64,000 nt of DNA from JAPOUP01 sp965203255 (GCA_965203255.1 OZ241882.1:2604001-2668000); one strand, 5' to 3'. Numbered from the stretch's first letter, positions 1 through 9,340 are shown. The notes: a model not told the origin generated them from the sequence alone. Translations and numbers: made by a program.

Positions 1-1
1 G

Positions 2-295
2 CATGACTTGCGTGGGCAACCCGCTGCCAACATCGGTTTCTTACGAAATACACTGTCTCGGGAAGCGCTCAATATGACGCCCCCAAAGGAGTGGCTCAGA
101 TATTCCAACCAGACCATGACCGACGGCCGATTGATCGGCCATGCGGGCTATGGCGGACAGTTTCTAATGGTGGATACGATAACGGGAAACAGTTGCGCTT
201 TCTTAAGTGTGCTGGAGAATGACTCTGGTTACGACGACGCGTACATGGGTGAACTTGCCAAGGTTCTTCGAAGTGTGTGTCTATTCGTTACCTAG
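2..295 (+). CDS. Serine hydrolase (beta-lactamase-related), C-terminal part
   Basis: Only the last 97 or so codons lie in the window; the reading frame is open to the left edge and ends at a TAG. The segment around GHAGYGGQFLMVD, followed by a strand with SVLEN and a short C-terminal helix, matches the end of class C beta-lactamase-like serine hydrolases, where the H-x-G strand lines the active site. The catalytic SxxK and YxN motifs would lie upstream, outside the window. Substrate cannot be inferred. Downstream sequence decays at once into mobile-element debris, so this gene sits at the border of an accessory tract. Confidence 0.6.
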   Translation, partial: HDLRGQPAANIGFLRNTLSREALNMTPPKEWLRYSNQTMTDGRLIGHAGYGGQFLMVDTITGNSCAFLSVLENDSGYDDAYMGELAKVLRSVCLFVT

Positions 296-639
296 TATCC
301 CGTCCGTGTTGAAGTGACGCCGGGGCGCTTGCCCTGTCCCACCTGATACCTTATACTGGCCGCAACAACAACCAACAGACCTTCCGGATCGGGCGGATGT
401 CCGCTGGCGGTTCCGCGGGGGCATCGAGAAGGGGCAGGCAACGGGCACAGGTGGAAAGAAGACCCCCGTTCCGCTCTGAAGTGCAACACCATAGAATCCC
501 TGTCGGGAATTAAGTCCGGATCCGGCTTTTTCCGGATACTCTGCGGCTCCGGATGTCCGCAGGCTGTCCTCGGCTTTCCCCACAGATGGGCACCGTCCGG
601 GCGCGTCGGGGCCGTCCGCCGGAGAGACCCCAGCCGGCC
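296..639. other. No recognisable gene
   Basis: Both strands carry only short overlapping open frames with no family resemblance. Its end runs into the IS110 remnant, so part of it may be element-derived sequence that can no longer be recognised. Confidence 0.4.
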
Positions 640-1040
640 TACAGGCGGACCGCCGTTGTGCCGGGCGTCAGGCGGTGCCTGCCACCGTCTGGTCCTCCCG
701 CATACAGCGGTCATGGGGAACGATGTTGGAGGTCACAACCAAGCCCGCGCATGATGGGCCCTCTGATGCTTTCCCCTTTCACTGAGACGTGCGTATAGCG
801 CCTTCATGTCCGGGCGGCATCCGCCGCCGATGTGGTGCCGCTGTCATGGGCGAAGGGAGCCACGCCGATCAGGGCGGCGGCCAGTCGGCCGCCGATGGAG
901 TCCGGCTCCCGCATCCATGCGGCTGGCCCCGCCGTCGTGACGGAGCCGCTGCCAGGAAGGTGGAAGCTCTGGGAAGGAGTGAAGATCCTGCTCCATCTAG
1001 TCATCGCCATACAGGCCATGCACGAATGGGTCTGAAGCCA
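640..1040 (-). pseudogene. IS110-family transposase remnant (C-terminal domain)
   Basis: Minus-strand pieces in different frames resemble the C-terminal (Transposase_20) half of an IS110 transposase: a LIGVAPFAHDSGT segment, then an internal deletion, then a VVTSNIVPHDRCMRED tail. The same segments appear in better shape at 3999-4310 (LVGVAPFARNSGT, VVTANALLRDRRVWED). Frame changes and the loss of the middle part make it nonfunctional. Confidence 0.6.
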
Positions 1041-1534
1041 AACGGAGGGAAAAGACACGGACTTAGGTGTGATAGATTGATGGTCCTCACGTTGTCCGTG
1101 ATCGAAGCTGGATTGGCTGTGCTCAACACTGGAATTCCGGCTGATTGCTTTGGGAAGGGTTCGGCGGCGAGGCATAGCGTTCCTTTGTCTTCAAGGATCA
1201 AACCCGATCGGGAACTTCGACCTAAAATACACAGTTGAGCTGCGAAGCACGCTCCTATAAGTGGCAAAGGTCAGAACAGTCGTGGTACCCAACCATACAG
1301 ACAGGGTTTACCTGCCACATTCGACCAAGAAGACAACGAGTCTATCACGCGCTTCTGGTTCGGGTGCCAGAAAACTCAGCATTGACCAAGGCCAAAGTCT
1401 CGGAAGCCATCTCTATCAGATGCCTACGCCGCCTATCAGGAATCATCTGACGGCTCGCGCAATGGAGTTGACGCGAGCCTGTTGGATTTCCGCGTTCCAG
1501 GCCCTGCCCGTGCGCGACCGACACACCAGACGAC
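1041..1534. other. No recognisable gene
   Basis: About 0.5 kb of lower-GC sequence with no convincing open frame, ribosome binding site or repeat. I see nothing to annotate here. Confidence 0.4.
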
Positions 1535-1852
1535 TCACCTTCTGAGGACTTCCCGAAGTTCAGCGGCCAACCCGTCGATCTTTTCCTCCAGACGAGCCTG
1601 GCCTTCCTCCAGACGAGCCTGGCCTTCCTCCAAACGCACCTGGCCTTCGTCCAGGCGGACCACATCATTCTGAAGGGATGTCATTCCGAGCGCCAGCCAA
1701 CCTACGACACCGAAAAAGGCAATGAGACACGCCACCGCCATCGGATGCCTTGTCAAGTCGTTCCGCGGCTCCGGCCGCAATTCGCGCACCAATAGCCGCG
1801 CCAATTCCGGGGTGGCACCAGCATTCGTCAGTTCCTCGCGCGTCACGCCCAT
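1535..1852 (-). CDS. Small single-pass membrane protein with coiled-coil repeats
   Basis: A 105-residue protein that I do not recognise as a named family. The start at 1852 is preceded by GGGAG at good spacing. About 35 charged N-terminal residues are followed by one hydrophobic segment (about residues 39-57, rich in V, A, L, F and G). Then come near-identical seven-residue units of the type RLEEGQA, four in a row, which should form a coiled coil, and a basic end. The repeat is also visible in the DNA as a 21-bp tandem repeat. It stands alone between decayed elements. It could be a small envelope or cytoplasm-facing oligomerising protein; function unknown. Confidence 0.55.
   Translation of the reverse strand: MGVTREELTNAGATPELARLLVRELRPEPRNDLTRHPMAVACLIAFFGVVGWLALGMTSLQNDVVRLDEGQVRLEEGQARLEEGQARLEEKIDGLAAELREVLRR
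1584..1660. repeat. 21-bp tandem repeat inside a coding region
   Basis: Units of 21 bp start at 1584, 1605 and 1626, with a partial, more diverged unit at 1647. The first two are identical (TCCTCCAGACGAGCCTGGCC plus T) and the third differs at two positions. Each unit encodes one coiled-coil heptad of the 1535-1852 protein, so copy-number change would shift the coil by whole heptads without changing frame. Confidence 0.8.
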
Positions 1853-2006
1853 GTCATTTTCTCCCTAGAGCCAGAACTTCCTTCGCATCTCCATACGAGG
1901 CCTGCTGCAGTCCAGTCAGAAATATACGCCCCATTTCTGCCATTTCCATATACCTGATGATAGGACAATTGCATTTGGGGCCTTGCCGTCCCGATGGTGC
2001 CTAAAA

Positions 2007-2198
2007 TCATCCAAGCCTGACCTCAACCGCAACAGGAGCGCCAATTCTGTCCGCAATCCGTTCCTGTAAACCATAACGAAAGTCCCAAACGCGATAGCCC
2101 TGACTGACGACGTGCCCGTCGCGGATATGCGACTCTACAGGGCGGATTTCCCGCTTCGCGAACGAAGTCAGCAGATGGAATTTTCTGAAGCAGGCCAC
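2007..2198 (-). CDS. Short hypothetical protein
   Basis: A 63-residue frame ending in a well-ordered stretch (VWDFRYGLQERIADRIGAPVAVEVRLG) that reads like the C-terminus of a folded domain. I cannot assign a family. It may be the tail of a longer broken gene, because upstream sequence does not continue it. Confidence 0.3.
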   Translation of the reverse strand: MACFRKFHLLTSFAKREIRPVESHIRDGHVVSQGYRVWDFRYGLQERIADRIGAPVAVEVRLG

Positions 2199-2786
2199 CT
2201 AAATCGAGCCACCGTCAGATTGCAACACATCATATAGATTGATGGATTTTCCGGAGCCCACTTCCACTCCGAAGTGGGGCACCGGCCATTTCCGCGGCGG
2301 GGGTGCTAGAAGGCCGGATCCGGCTATTCGTCAGGGGAATCGAGGCGGAAAACCCCGGTTTCCGGGCGAATTACCTGTGAAAGCGGCCGTGGACGGGACG
2401 CCTGACGAATCGGCTGCGCCCGGAAATCCCCCTGACGCTCGCGCGTGGCCCGACCGATTGAGGTGCGGACTGTCGCATCGTTCCCACCCGGCGGCTGCAT
2501 GGAAAGGGACGCGGGGACAATATATCAAAGGGCCGTGGCCGACCTCTCATGGAAGACGGGATGGCGTCATGTCCCGATGCGGAGATCGATTTCGGTGAAA
2601 TCCCCTGACTGGACGCGGGCCTTGGAAAACGGCGCCTGATGGACAGGTCCGGTCAGCTTTGGCGTGAAGGCGGGTTGGGGAACCGGCCTTGCCGCCCGTA
2701 GGGTCGGGTTCTGGAGGGCATCAGCAGTTCCGGGACAGCATACCGCGCCGGGCCTGACGGGTCCCCGCATCGCATCGTCGGGCTTT
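2199..2786. other. No recognisable gene, GC-rich debris
   Basis: Overlapping frames on both strands show no family signature. Codon patterns are those of a GC-rich non-coding tract next to the RTX pseudogenes. Confidence 0.35.
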
Positions 2787-3002
2787 TCAGTGGGCTGGCC
2801 GGCTCCCCGGAGCGGTACAGGCGGATGTCCGGTTCTGGCGAGGGATACGCTTGGGTCGGGGAAAGGTCCCGGACAGCCGTTCACATGGAATCGTCCTGCC
2901 CGATGTCTGACGCCGTTGGTTCAGCCTGAGACCGCCGTCTCCAGCCTTCCCCCGATTCTGGCCACGGTGCCGGCCAGTCCGCCGGTTTCGGTGCGGGAGG
3001 TC

Positions 3003-3449
3003 TCGGCCGAGGAAGTCGAAATCCGATTCGGTCAGTTCGGAGGCGGACACGCCCTCCAGCGTGACGCTGGCGTCTTCCCCGTAGCCGGTGACCACGGCAT
3101 TGCCGTCCGCGTTGTCCGTGATGGTCAGGTCGTCGAACGTCTTTCCGCCCTTGATCACGATCAGGTCGTGGTCCCACCCGATGAATTTCCCGGTGAGCCC
3201 GTCGAAAGCCTTCGTCGGCCCGAAGTCCATGACCGTGTCGTGTCCGGCTTTTCCACCGAACACAAAGCGGTCCGCGCCCCAGCCGCCCTACAGCGTGTCG
3301 TCGCCAGCACTTGCCTTGATCGTGTCGTCGCCTTTGCCACCGTACAGCCTGTCGTCGAATAGACCGCCGTGAAGCCTGTCGTCGCCGTAAGCCTCGTAAC
3401 CCGGATCGTGCCGAGTGCCCACTTCCCTTATGTCAGATGTCTTGCCCAT
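3003..3449 (-). pseudogene. RTX (haemolysin-type calcium-binding) protein, broken
   Basis: Starts with ATG at 3449 behind AGGAGTGAAGGA. The minus strand then reads nonapeptide repeats of the calcium-binding type (DDRLHGG, DDRLYGGKGDDTIKAS, GDDTL), followed by the beta-sandwich-like cap usual at the end of small RTX proteins (HDTVMDF, DLIVIKGG, DDLTITDN, SVTLEGVSASELTESDFDF). A TAG at 3288-3290 interrupts a GDDTL-x-GGWG repeat, where Tyr is usual. At the 3' end the stop found in a sister copy (FLG then TGA near 3494) has become CGA, so the frame runs on to 2787. RTX proteins are normally secreted by type I systems; no transporter genes are nearby. Confidence 0.7.
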
Positions 3450-3605
3450 TCCTTCACTCCTTCTTTCACTCCGTTTTAAGCGCGGGAGGTCTCAGCCCAG
3501 GAAGTCGAAATCCGACTCGGTCAGGTCCGAAGGGATTCCGCCGCGCGGCCCGAGCCGGAAGCCCGGTCGCCATCTCCCTGCCGACGCCAACCGTCCCGTC
3601 TGGAA

Positions 3606-3917
3606 TCAGGGCAGGAGGTCCCAAAGGCTGGTGTCATTACCGAAGGCTTTCATGTCGAAATGGTCCCGATCATCAAAGTCGAAGTCGAAGTCGAAATCCT
3701 CCGCGGTGACCTGCGACGCCCGTATTCCGAGCAATGTGACGGATCCGCCATCCCAGGTGATCACGGTGTTTTCGCCGGACTGATCGACCGTGAGATCCTC
3801 GAGCATCATTTTGCCAGGTCCGTACGCGGTCCTCTCCGGTGGGACGCCCCAAAATGCCAAGGTGTCCGTCCCGTCCTCGAAGTCGTGGATGGTGTCATCG
3901 CCGCCGCTGGAGCGCAT
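3606..3917 (-). pseudogene. RTX-type C-terminal fragment
   Basis: The frame holds GGDDTIHDFEDGTDTLAFWG and then a cap domain (MLEDLTVDQ, NTVITWDGGSVTLLGI, SQVTAEDFDF), the usual last 90 residues of a calcium-binding repeat protein. No repeats precede it, so it lacks most of the protein. A second copy of the ending motif TESDFDFLG followed by TGA lies at about 3494-3525, just before the start of the next RTX frame at 3449. That suggests a former tandem arrangement of RTX genes on this strand. Confidence 0.6.
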
Positions 3918-3998
3918 CCAACTGGTATGCGTAAGCCAGAAAATCCGGCCCGCCGGTGATTCGCTTTCGGTGCCGGACGGACGGTGTCCGTCCGGGCG

Positions 3999-4310
3999 TC
4001 AGGCGGTGGCGGCCTCCGTCCGATCCTCCCACACGCGCCGGTCGCGGAGAAGGGCGTTGGCGGTCACGACCAGCCTGCGCATGACGGCGACGAGGGCGAC
4101 CCTGTGGGGCTTTCCCCTCCCCCTGAGGCGATCGTACAGTTCCCTCATGTCCGGGGAGCGCCTGCCGGACGGCAGCGCTGCCATGCAGGCGACGTCCCTC
4201 GGCCTGCGGCGTCCGCCGCCGATGTGGCGCCCGCCCTTCAGGGTGCCGCTGTTGCGGGCGAAGGGGGCCACGCCGACCAACCCGTCCTGCGGGGCAGGGC
4301 CCCGCACCGC
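3999..4310 (-). pseudogene. IS110-family transposase remnant (C-terminal domain)
   Basis: The minus strand carries VGVAPFARNSGT, then KGGRHIGGGRRRPRDVACMAAL, PSGRRSPDMRELYDRL and GKPHRVALVAVMRRLVVTANALLRD. Those are in order the segments of the Transposase_20 domain of IS110 proteins, including the conserved serine-containing GT/S loop region. The N-terminal DEDD RuvC-like domain is missing. It is a better-preserved relative of the remnant at 640-1040 and differs clearly from the intact IS110 at 39295-40548, so at least two IS110 lineages have been active here. Confidence 0.75.
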
Positions 4311-4434
4311 CGCCGCCGGTAGTGACCGACGGCGGTGGTCCCGCCACAGGAATGAACCGGAGGGACGGCGGAAGGCAACAGGCATGTTTTCCACAGGACA
4401 TCGCGCCAGATTTTTCCACAGCCACATCCTCCTT

Positions 4435-4818
4435 TCATTCCTGATTCTCTGAACATACGAGGTCGCCGGGTCCGTCGCCATCCATTGGCGGGCCGGCCCG
4501 GCGCCTCCGCTTCTCAATGGCGTGCCGCACCTGATGGGCGAATGGCTGTTCGCCGTCCAGGGCCATCCAGTCCCGGAATGTCTCCATGGCCAGCCTGCCG
4601 TCTTTTCGCAGCCGCTCCAGGAGGCTGGCCCGGGCAGGCGCGCGCAGCTTCTCCGGGAAGGCCTGAAGCCGTCCCTCCACATCGTCTTCACTGACTGCCG
4701 TCGGAAGGTCGGGCACGGTCACGTCGACCGCGGCCAGCGCGCCGATGGCGCCGGGCACGGGAAATATCCCCGCTGACGGCAATGCCGTCGCTTCCGTCTG
4801 ATATGTGGTGCCGGTCAT
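4435..4818 (-). CDS. Hypothetical 127-residue protein
   Basis: Not recognised. The ATG at 4818 is preceded by AAGGGGA at suitable spacing, which favours a real gene. The first 40 residues are rich in Ala, Pro and Val. The middle (about residues 44-100) looks like a charged helical domain with VEGRLQAFPEKLRAPARASLLERLRKD and a hydrophilic RRRR end. It lies just upstream of IS110 debris that may have replaced its original 3' neighbour. An antitoxin or small regulator would fit the size, but nothing in the sequence proves it. Confidence 0.4.
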   Translation of the reverse strand: MTGTTYQTEATALPSAGIFPVPGAIGALAAVDVTVPDLPTAVSEDDVEGRLQAFPEKLRAPARASLLERLRKDGRLAMETFRDWMALDGEQPFAHQVRHAIEKRRRRAGPPMDGDGPGDLVCSENQE

Positions 4819-5605
4819 GGCCGGTCCCCTTCATCCGCTTCCGCCGCCAGCCGGTCCGACCTGTTCGGGGGCCGGGCGAGCGGACGCGAGGGGGACCGTC
4901 AGGGATGGATGATCTGTCAAGGGGCCGGCCGGGACCGGCCGTTTTCTGGATTCAGGCCGGAGAAAGTGACATATCGTTTGATTTCAATGACTTGATGTCA
5001 GGTGACAGAAATATGCCCGTCAACTGGCAGAATCATGGTCGTACTGGTGGAAAAATTATGCCCGTCGTGACAGATGCCATGCTGGCGCACTCCAGGGGCA
5101 TCATATGCTTGCCTAACCAAATCTCTCTGTGGCGGCAGGACTGCGGGATATTGAGGGGCCGGACCGTAGCCGGATACCGGCCACGGCCATTCCGGACAGG
5201 CGGTTGCCGCAGGTCGCTCGTTCAGGCGCGCCGGTGGTAGCCAGATCCGGCTTTCCCGCCCGGCGGCGGTTCAGGCCGCAGGCCGTTATGCGGGAAAACG
5301 CTACAGGGTGGGATTCATTTCATTGATTTCCTTCATGGCTAGGCAAATATATAATCCCCCACTTCAGGGCGGAACGGGAGCAACAAGTCAATGTCGATGC
5401 AACCAGAAATCTGCACAGTTGCCGGCTAGAATCACCTGTCGCCTCCCGCGGCGACTCTGTGGCCAGAGCAGCGGAACAGAAGAACAAAACGGCTACTGTT
5501 GCAATCTGGAGCGGGGCGCACCGCCCTTGGACCCTCTCAATGTTTACAGGAGAGCCATAAGCCATTATGCGCAAGCTCGAAAGACACTCAGAGGCTGTCT
5601 GGCGC
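4819..5605. other. Non-coding stretch upstream of the RNase D gene
   Basis: About 0.8 kb without a credible gene. It contains a GC-rich inverted repeat with a short T run near 4923-4950 (GGCCGG facing CCGGCC, then TTTT) that could be a weak terminator. From about 5300 the sequence is less GC-rich and should hold the promoter of the kdsD-lpt block. I could not place a convincing -35/-10 pair. Confidence 0.4.
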
Positions 5606-6217
5606 ATGACCAATTTCCTACATGAGCATGATCTACCCGACGGTTTGGACCTCGGATCCGTTGTTGCAGTGGACTGTGAAACCATGGGACTGTGTATCCA
5701 TCGCGATAGGCTATGCGCGGTCCAGGTTTCCAGTGGCAGCGGAGATGCCCATGTCGTGCAGATGGCCGTTGACCAGAACAAAGCACCAAATCTCTGTGCG
5801 ATGCTCAACGATCGAGATGTGCTGAAGCTCTTCCATTTCGGACGTTTCGACATCGCAGTCCTATACTACACGTTTGGTGCCCTCGCGGCACCAGCTTACT
5901 GCACCAAGATTGTGTCGAGACTGGTCCGAACAAATGCTGAGCGGCATGGATTGAAAGATCTGCTGAGTGAGCTGCTTCAAATCGAAGTCTCCAAACAGGA
6001 GCAGTCGAGCGATTGGGGTGCAGATAAACTGACAGCAAAACAGATCGACTATGCCGCTTCAGATGTCCTCTACCTGCACAGACTGCGAAAGAAGTTGGAC
6101 GAACGGCTGGTCCGTGAAGGCCGCGAAGAACTTGCCCGGTCATGCTTTGATTTCCTGCCCACCCGTGCGCTTCTTGACTTGGCGGGTTGGCAGGATACAG
6201 ACATTTTTGCCCACTGA
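5606..6217 (+). CDS. rnd: Ribonuclease D-like 3'-5' exonuclease
   Basis: The product is about 203 residues, the short alphaproteobacterial form that has only the DEDD exonuclease domain and lacks the HRDC domains of E. coli RNase D. The ExoI motif is VAVDCETMGL (catalytic D and E). ExoII lies in KLFHFGRFDIAVLY. ExoIII is the YAASDVLYLHRL segment with the DEDDy Tyr and Asp. The ATG at 5606 is preferred over the upstream ATG at 5567, because family members begin with a short MTNxL-LPDGLDLG leader. It is the first gene of a compact plus-strand block. Likely role: 3' trimming of structured RNAs such as tRNA precursors. The linkage to kdsD-lptCAB is typical of alphaproteobacteria. Confidence 0.88.
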   Translation: MTNFLHEHDLPDGLDLGSVVAVDCETMGLCIHRDRLCAVQVSSGSGDAHVVQMAVDQNKAPNLCAMLNDRDVLKLFHFGRFDIAVLYYTFGALAAPAYCTKIVSRLVRTNAERHGLKDLLSELLQIEVSKQEQSSDWGADKLTAKQIDYAASDVLYLHRLRKKLDERLVREGREELARSCFDFLPTRALLDLAGWQDTDIFAH

Positions 6218-6237
6218 GCCTGATAGGGCATAAAAGG

Positions 6238-7200
6238 ATGGATAGAAGGGCTTTTCTTGATGTAGGGCAGCGAGTGATCCGACGTGAGGCACGGGCACTG
6301 GGCCTCTTGATAGGCACAATTGACAAGAGCTTCGCAAATGCCGGAGAGTTGCTTCTGGCAGCACAGGGCCGGGTCATTGTTTCCGGAATTGGAAAGTCCG
6401 GGCACATCGCGAAGAAGATAGCCGCGACGTTCGCCAGCACCGGCACACCTGCCCACTTCGTCCATCCGGCGGAAGCGAGCCACGGTGACCTTGGGATGAT
6501 GGCACAGGGCGATGTCGCACTCGTGCTCTCGAATTCAGGTGAGACGCCGGAACTTGCCGACCTAATCGCCTACACGCGCCGATTTGGGATTCCGCTTATT
6601 GGAATAGCCGGCAACCCGAACAGCACGCTTCTCCAGCAATGCGATGTGAGTTTGGTGCTGCCACCGGCCGACGAAGCCTGCGACAAGGGCATCGTTCCGA
6701 CAACTTCCACCACGATGACCCTCGCACTTGGCGATGCCCTGGCCATCGCCTTGATGGAGCACCGACGGTTCACGCCGGAATTGTTCCGAGAGTTCCATCC
6801 CGGAGGGCGGCTTGGTGCACGCCTGTCCCGGGTTCGAGACCTGATGCACGGGGACCCGCCGCTTGTCACTTGCCCTACACCGATGAGCGAAGCGCTGCTG
6901 GAAATGACGCGAAGAGGCTTCGGCGTCGTCGGTGTGCGGGAAGAGAATGACAGTATGCTTGCGGGCATCGTCACTGACGGAGACCTTCGTCGGCATATGA
7001 TCGGACTTCTGGACAAGGCAGCGCAGGATGTCATGACCGTCCGTCCCCGAACGATCGGGCCAGATGCACTTGCCGAAGAGGCGGTTGCCGCCATGAATGA
7101 ACACCGAATCACATGCCTGTTCGTCGTCGACCCTCCCGGAAGCCGACATCCAGTGGGCATTCTGCATGTCCACGACTGCCTAAGAGCGGGAATCGTCTAG
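6238..7200 (+). CDS. kdsD: Arabinose-5-phosphate isomerase (KdsD/KpsF family)
   Basis: A protein of 320 residues from the ATG at 6238, preceded by AAAAGG. The N-terminal SIS sugar-isomerase domain shows GRVIVSGIGKSGHIAKKIAATFASTGTP and VLSNSGETPEL; a CBS pair follows (LMHGDPPLV..., VMTVRPRTI...). This is the standard architecture of the enzyme that converts ribulose-5-phosphate to arabinose-5-phosphate, the first step toward Kdo in the LPS core. It lies 20 bp downstream of the RNase D gene and 3 bp upstream of lptC, so co-transcription is likely. Its stop codon is TAG, which shows that TAG is a normal terminator in this genome. Confidence 0.93.
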   Translation: MDRRAFLDVGQRVIRREARALGLLIGTIDKSFANAGELLLAAQGRVIVSGIGKSGHIAKKIAATFASTGTPAHFVHPAEASHGDLGMMAQGDVALVLSNSGETPELADLIAYTRRFGIPLIGIAGNPNSTLLQQCDVSLVLPPADEACDKGIVPTTSTTMTLALGDALAIALMEHRRFTPELFREFHPGGRLGARLSRVRDLMHGDPPLVTCPTPMSEALLEMTRRGFGVVGVREENDSMLAGIVTDGDLRRHMIGLLDKAAQDVMTVRPRTIGPDALAEEAVAAMNEHRITCLFVVDPPGSRHPVGILHVHDCLRAGIV

Positions 7201-7203
7201 AAC

Positions 7204-7824
7204 ATGGCGATGAAAGACCGTTATTCCCGTACGGTCGCGTGGCTGAAGATCTTCCTCCCGCTGATGGCGTTGGGAATTCTATCGACCATTATTCTGATCG
7301 CCCGTGTGGTCGAGCCCGCACAGGAACTCCGATTCACGAATGTGGACATCGCGAAACTGACGGACCATCAAATGATCGGGAGCCCCGTGTACTTCGGTGT
7401 AAGCAGAGATGGAGTGGCGATTCGGCTGGCAGCGATGAGCGCCCTTCAGGAACCGGATGGCTCCGACCCGGATAGTTCGGACCGCTTTCGTGGCCGCTCG
7501 GTTCGCGCCGAAATCGATATTCCCCAAGGCGATCGAATCGAGGTCTACGCGGACAATCTGGCAATCAATGTTGAGGAAAACACTGCGGCAATGATCGGGA
7601 ATGTGCGTATCGAGTCTTCAGGTGATGTTGTGCTAGTCACTGAAGAGATACGGCTCTTGCTTGATGCAGCGCGGATTTCCTCGGAGGAATTGACCAAACT
7701 CTCCGCTCCAGTGGGCGAGATTGTTGCGGATAGCTTCCAAATGGTGCAAAGTGGCGAAGTTGGAGCTGACTATATCCTGGTCTTCAGGGGCAACGTTAAA
7801 GTGCTATTCAACCCTACAGAATGA
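7204..7824 (+). CDS. lptC: LPS export protein LptC
   Basis: A 206-residue protein with a single N-terminal membrane anchor (about residues 14-34, LKIFLPLMALGILSTIILIARVV) and a periplasmic beta-jellyroll region, the LptC layout. It bridges the LptBFG ATPase complex in the inner membrane to LptA in the periplasm during LPS transport. Sequence conservation in this family is low, so the identification rests on size, topology and position. It starts 3 bp after kdsD, and its stop overlaps the lptA start in ATGA. lptF and lptG are not in the window, as is common. Confidence 0.85.
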   Translation: MAMKDRYSRTVAWLKIFLPLMALGILSTIILIARVVEPAQELRFTNVDIAKLTDHQMIGSPVYFGVSRDGVAIRLAAMSALQEPDGSDPDSSDRFRGRSVRAEIDIPQGDRIEVYADNLAINVEENTAAMIGNVRIESSGDVVLVTEEIRLLLDAARISSEELTKLSAPVGEIVADSFQMVQSGEVGADYILVFRGNVKVLFNPTE

Positions 7825-8348
7825 GGTGGTACGTGATTTCCGGTTCTTCCATCAAGGTGCTCGCGTTCCTGCTCGTGGTGATGTCCTTCTGGGCCGCAGC
7901 ACTGGCGCAGGGCACCGAACTCTCTCTCGGAATGCGTGATCACGACACTGAATTGCCGATCGAGATTACTTCGACGGCTCTGACTCTGGACCAGGAAGGC
8001 GGAGTCGCCAACTTTTCCGGGCAAGTCATCATTAACCAAGGTTCAATAATCATGACCTGCGGCAATGCGCGTGTCGAATACGACGTGGACCCCGAGAAGG
8101 GAAAAGAGAGGATTACGGCAATCCACATGTCAGACAATGTGACGTTCGCAAGTGACAGCGAAACGGCCGAAGCGGAGCAGGCAGTCTATTTGCCGCAGGA
8201 CAACCGACTGGTGATGAGCGGCAATGTTCTGATTGTTCAGGGAACCACTGCCATCAGCGCCGACACGCTCGAATACGATCTCGAGAGCGGATCCGGGCAG
8301 GCAGGAGGAGAGGTCAGAACCACTTTACGGTTGAACGAAAACCGATGA
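7821..8348 (+). CDS. lptA: LPS periplasmic transport protein LptA
   Basis: A 175-residue protein starting within the lptC stop (ATGA overlap). A signal peptide is visible (basic start, then VLAFLLVVMSFWAAALA, cut near LAQG), followed by an OstA-like beta-jellyroll with the usual IEITSTALTLDQEGGVANFSGQV and MTCGNARVEYD segments. LptA polymers carry LPS across the periplasm. The overlap with lptC and with lptB downstream indicates translational coupling of all three. Confidence 0.9.
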   Translation: MRWYVISGSSIKVLAFLLVVMSFWAAALAQGTELSLGMRDHDTELPIEITSTALTLDQEGGVANFSGQVIINQGSIIMTCGNARVEYDVDPEKGKERITAIHMSDNVTFASDSETAEAEQAVYLPQDNRLVMSGNVLIVQGTTAISADTLEYDLESGSGQAGGEVRTTLRLNENR

Positions 8349-9112
8349 CCACCGCTCCCAGGTTCGATGTGGTGGTTGGCCGGCCTGGTCTTCACGTCAC
8401 CAATCTTCGAAAGACATACCGAAAGAAGACAATCATCAGGGGCATCAGCCTTGATCTTGAGCCTGGCGAGGTTGTGGCTTTGCTTGGTCCGAATGGTTCG
8501 GGAAAAACAACCACATTCCATTTGATCGCAGGCCTGATTGGCTCCGAGGGCGGTCAGGTAATGATCGACGGGATTGATGCGACCGCTTTCCCAATGTACC
8601 GCCGCGCCAGGCTAGGTATTGGCTACCTGCCGCAGGAAGTCTCGATCTTTCGCGGCCTGAATGTCGAGCAGAACATCCTCGCTGTTCTTGAGATCTCGAT
8701 GCCGGACAGCCCACGCCGCCGCGAACGGCTTGAAGAACTTCTTTCGGAATTCTCCATCAGTCACCTACGACGCGCCTCGGCGCTTTCGCTTTCAGGTGGT
8801 GAGAGACGGCGAGTCGAAATTGCCCGATGCCTTGCTTCAAACCCGAGATACATACTGCTTGATGAGCCTTTTGCGGGCGTGGATCCGATCGCAGTGGAAG
8901 AGATCCGTGGGCTCATTTCGGATCTGAAAGGGAAAGGAATTGGAGTGTTGATCACTGACCACAATGTACGCGAGACGCTGCAGATCGTCGATCGGGCCTA
9001 CATCATGCATGACGGCCAGATGCTCAGGAGCGGCACAGCCCAGGAAGTCATGAGTGATGAGAACGTTCGCCGCGTCTTCTTGGGCCCGGGCTTCAGGATC
9101 ACACAAGGGTGA
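8345..9112 (+). CDS. lptB: LPS export ABC transporter ATPase LptB
   Basis: A 255-residue ABC ATPase: Walker A GPNGSGKTT at about residues 42-50, Q-loop in YLPQEVSIF, signature LSGGERRRVEIARCLA, Walker B YILLDEPFAGVDP and switch His in VLITDHNVRETL. These features and the position after lptA identify LptB, which powers LPS extraction from the inner membrane. In many alphaproteobacteria rpoN follows here; instead a 228-bp non-coding gap leads to hpf. Confidence 0.95.
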   Translation: MTTAPRFDVVVGRPGLHVTNLRKTYRKKTIIRGISLDLEPGEVVALLGPNGSGKTTTFHLIAGLIGSEGGQVMIDGIDATAFPMYRRARLGIGYLPQEVSIFRGLNVEQNILAVLEISMPDSPRRRERLEELLSEFSISHLRRASALSLSGGERRRVEIARCLASNPRYILLDEPFAGVDPIAVEEIRGLISDLKGKGIGVLITDHNVRETLQIVDRAYIMHDGQMLRSGTAQEVMSDENVRRVFLGPGFRITQG

Positions 9113-9340
9113 ATGCGCGCGGGATCAAACACCGGCGTCTTGAGTCGGTTTTCCGTTGACGTTGATTCAGGTCCTGCTGCAAACTGAAGGCAATGCAGAG
9201 CCCTGCCACTTTCGCCACCCCCGTCCCCGCAGGGTATCATTCCGTTTCATTGGTTATGTGCCGTGCTGGCGCAAAGGCGGCGCGGCAATTCACAGCCAAC
9301 TAGATGCAGCCGTAGAGGTTCCCGGGTCCAAGGAGGCGTT

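Noticed and set aside
4923..4950. A strong rho-independent terminator
   Set aside because: The inverted repeat is GC-rich but followed by only four T's and is not positioned behind a confident gene; mentioned only as possible.
7198..7200. Genome-wide reassignment of TAG to an amino acid
   Set aside because: kdsD ends at TAG at the expected length, and the residues expected at the five in-frame TAGs differ (Tyr, Glu, Trp).
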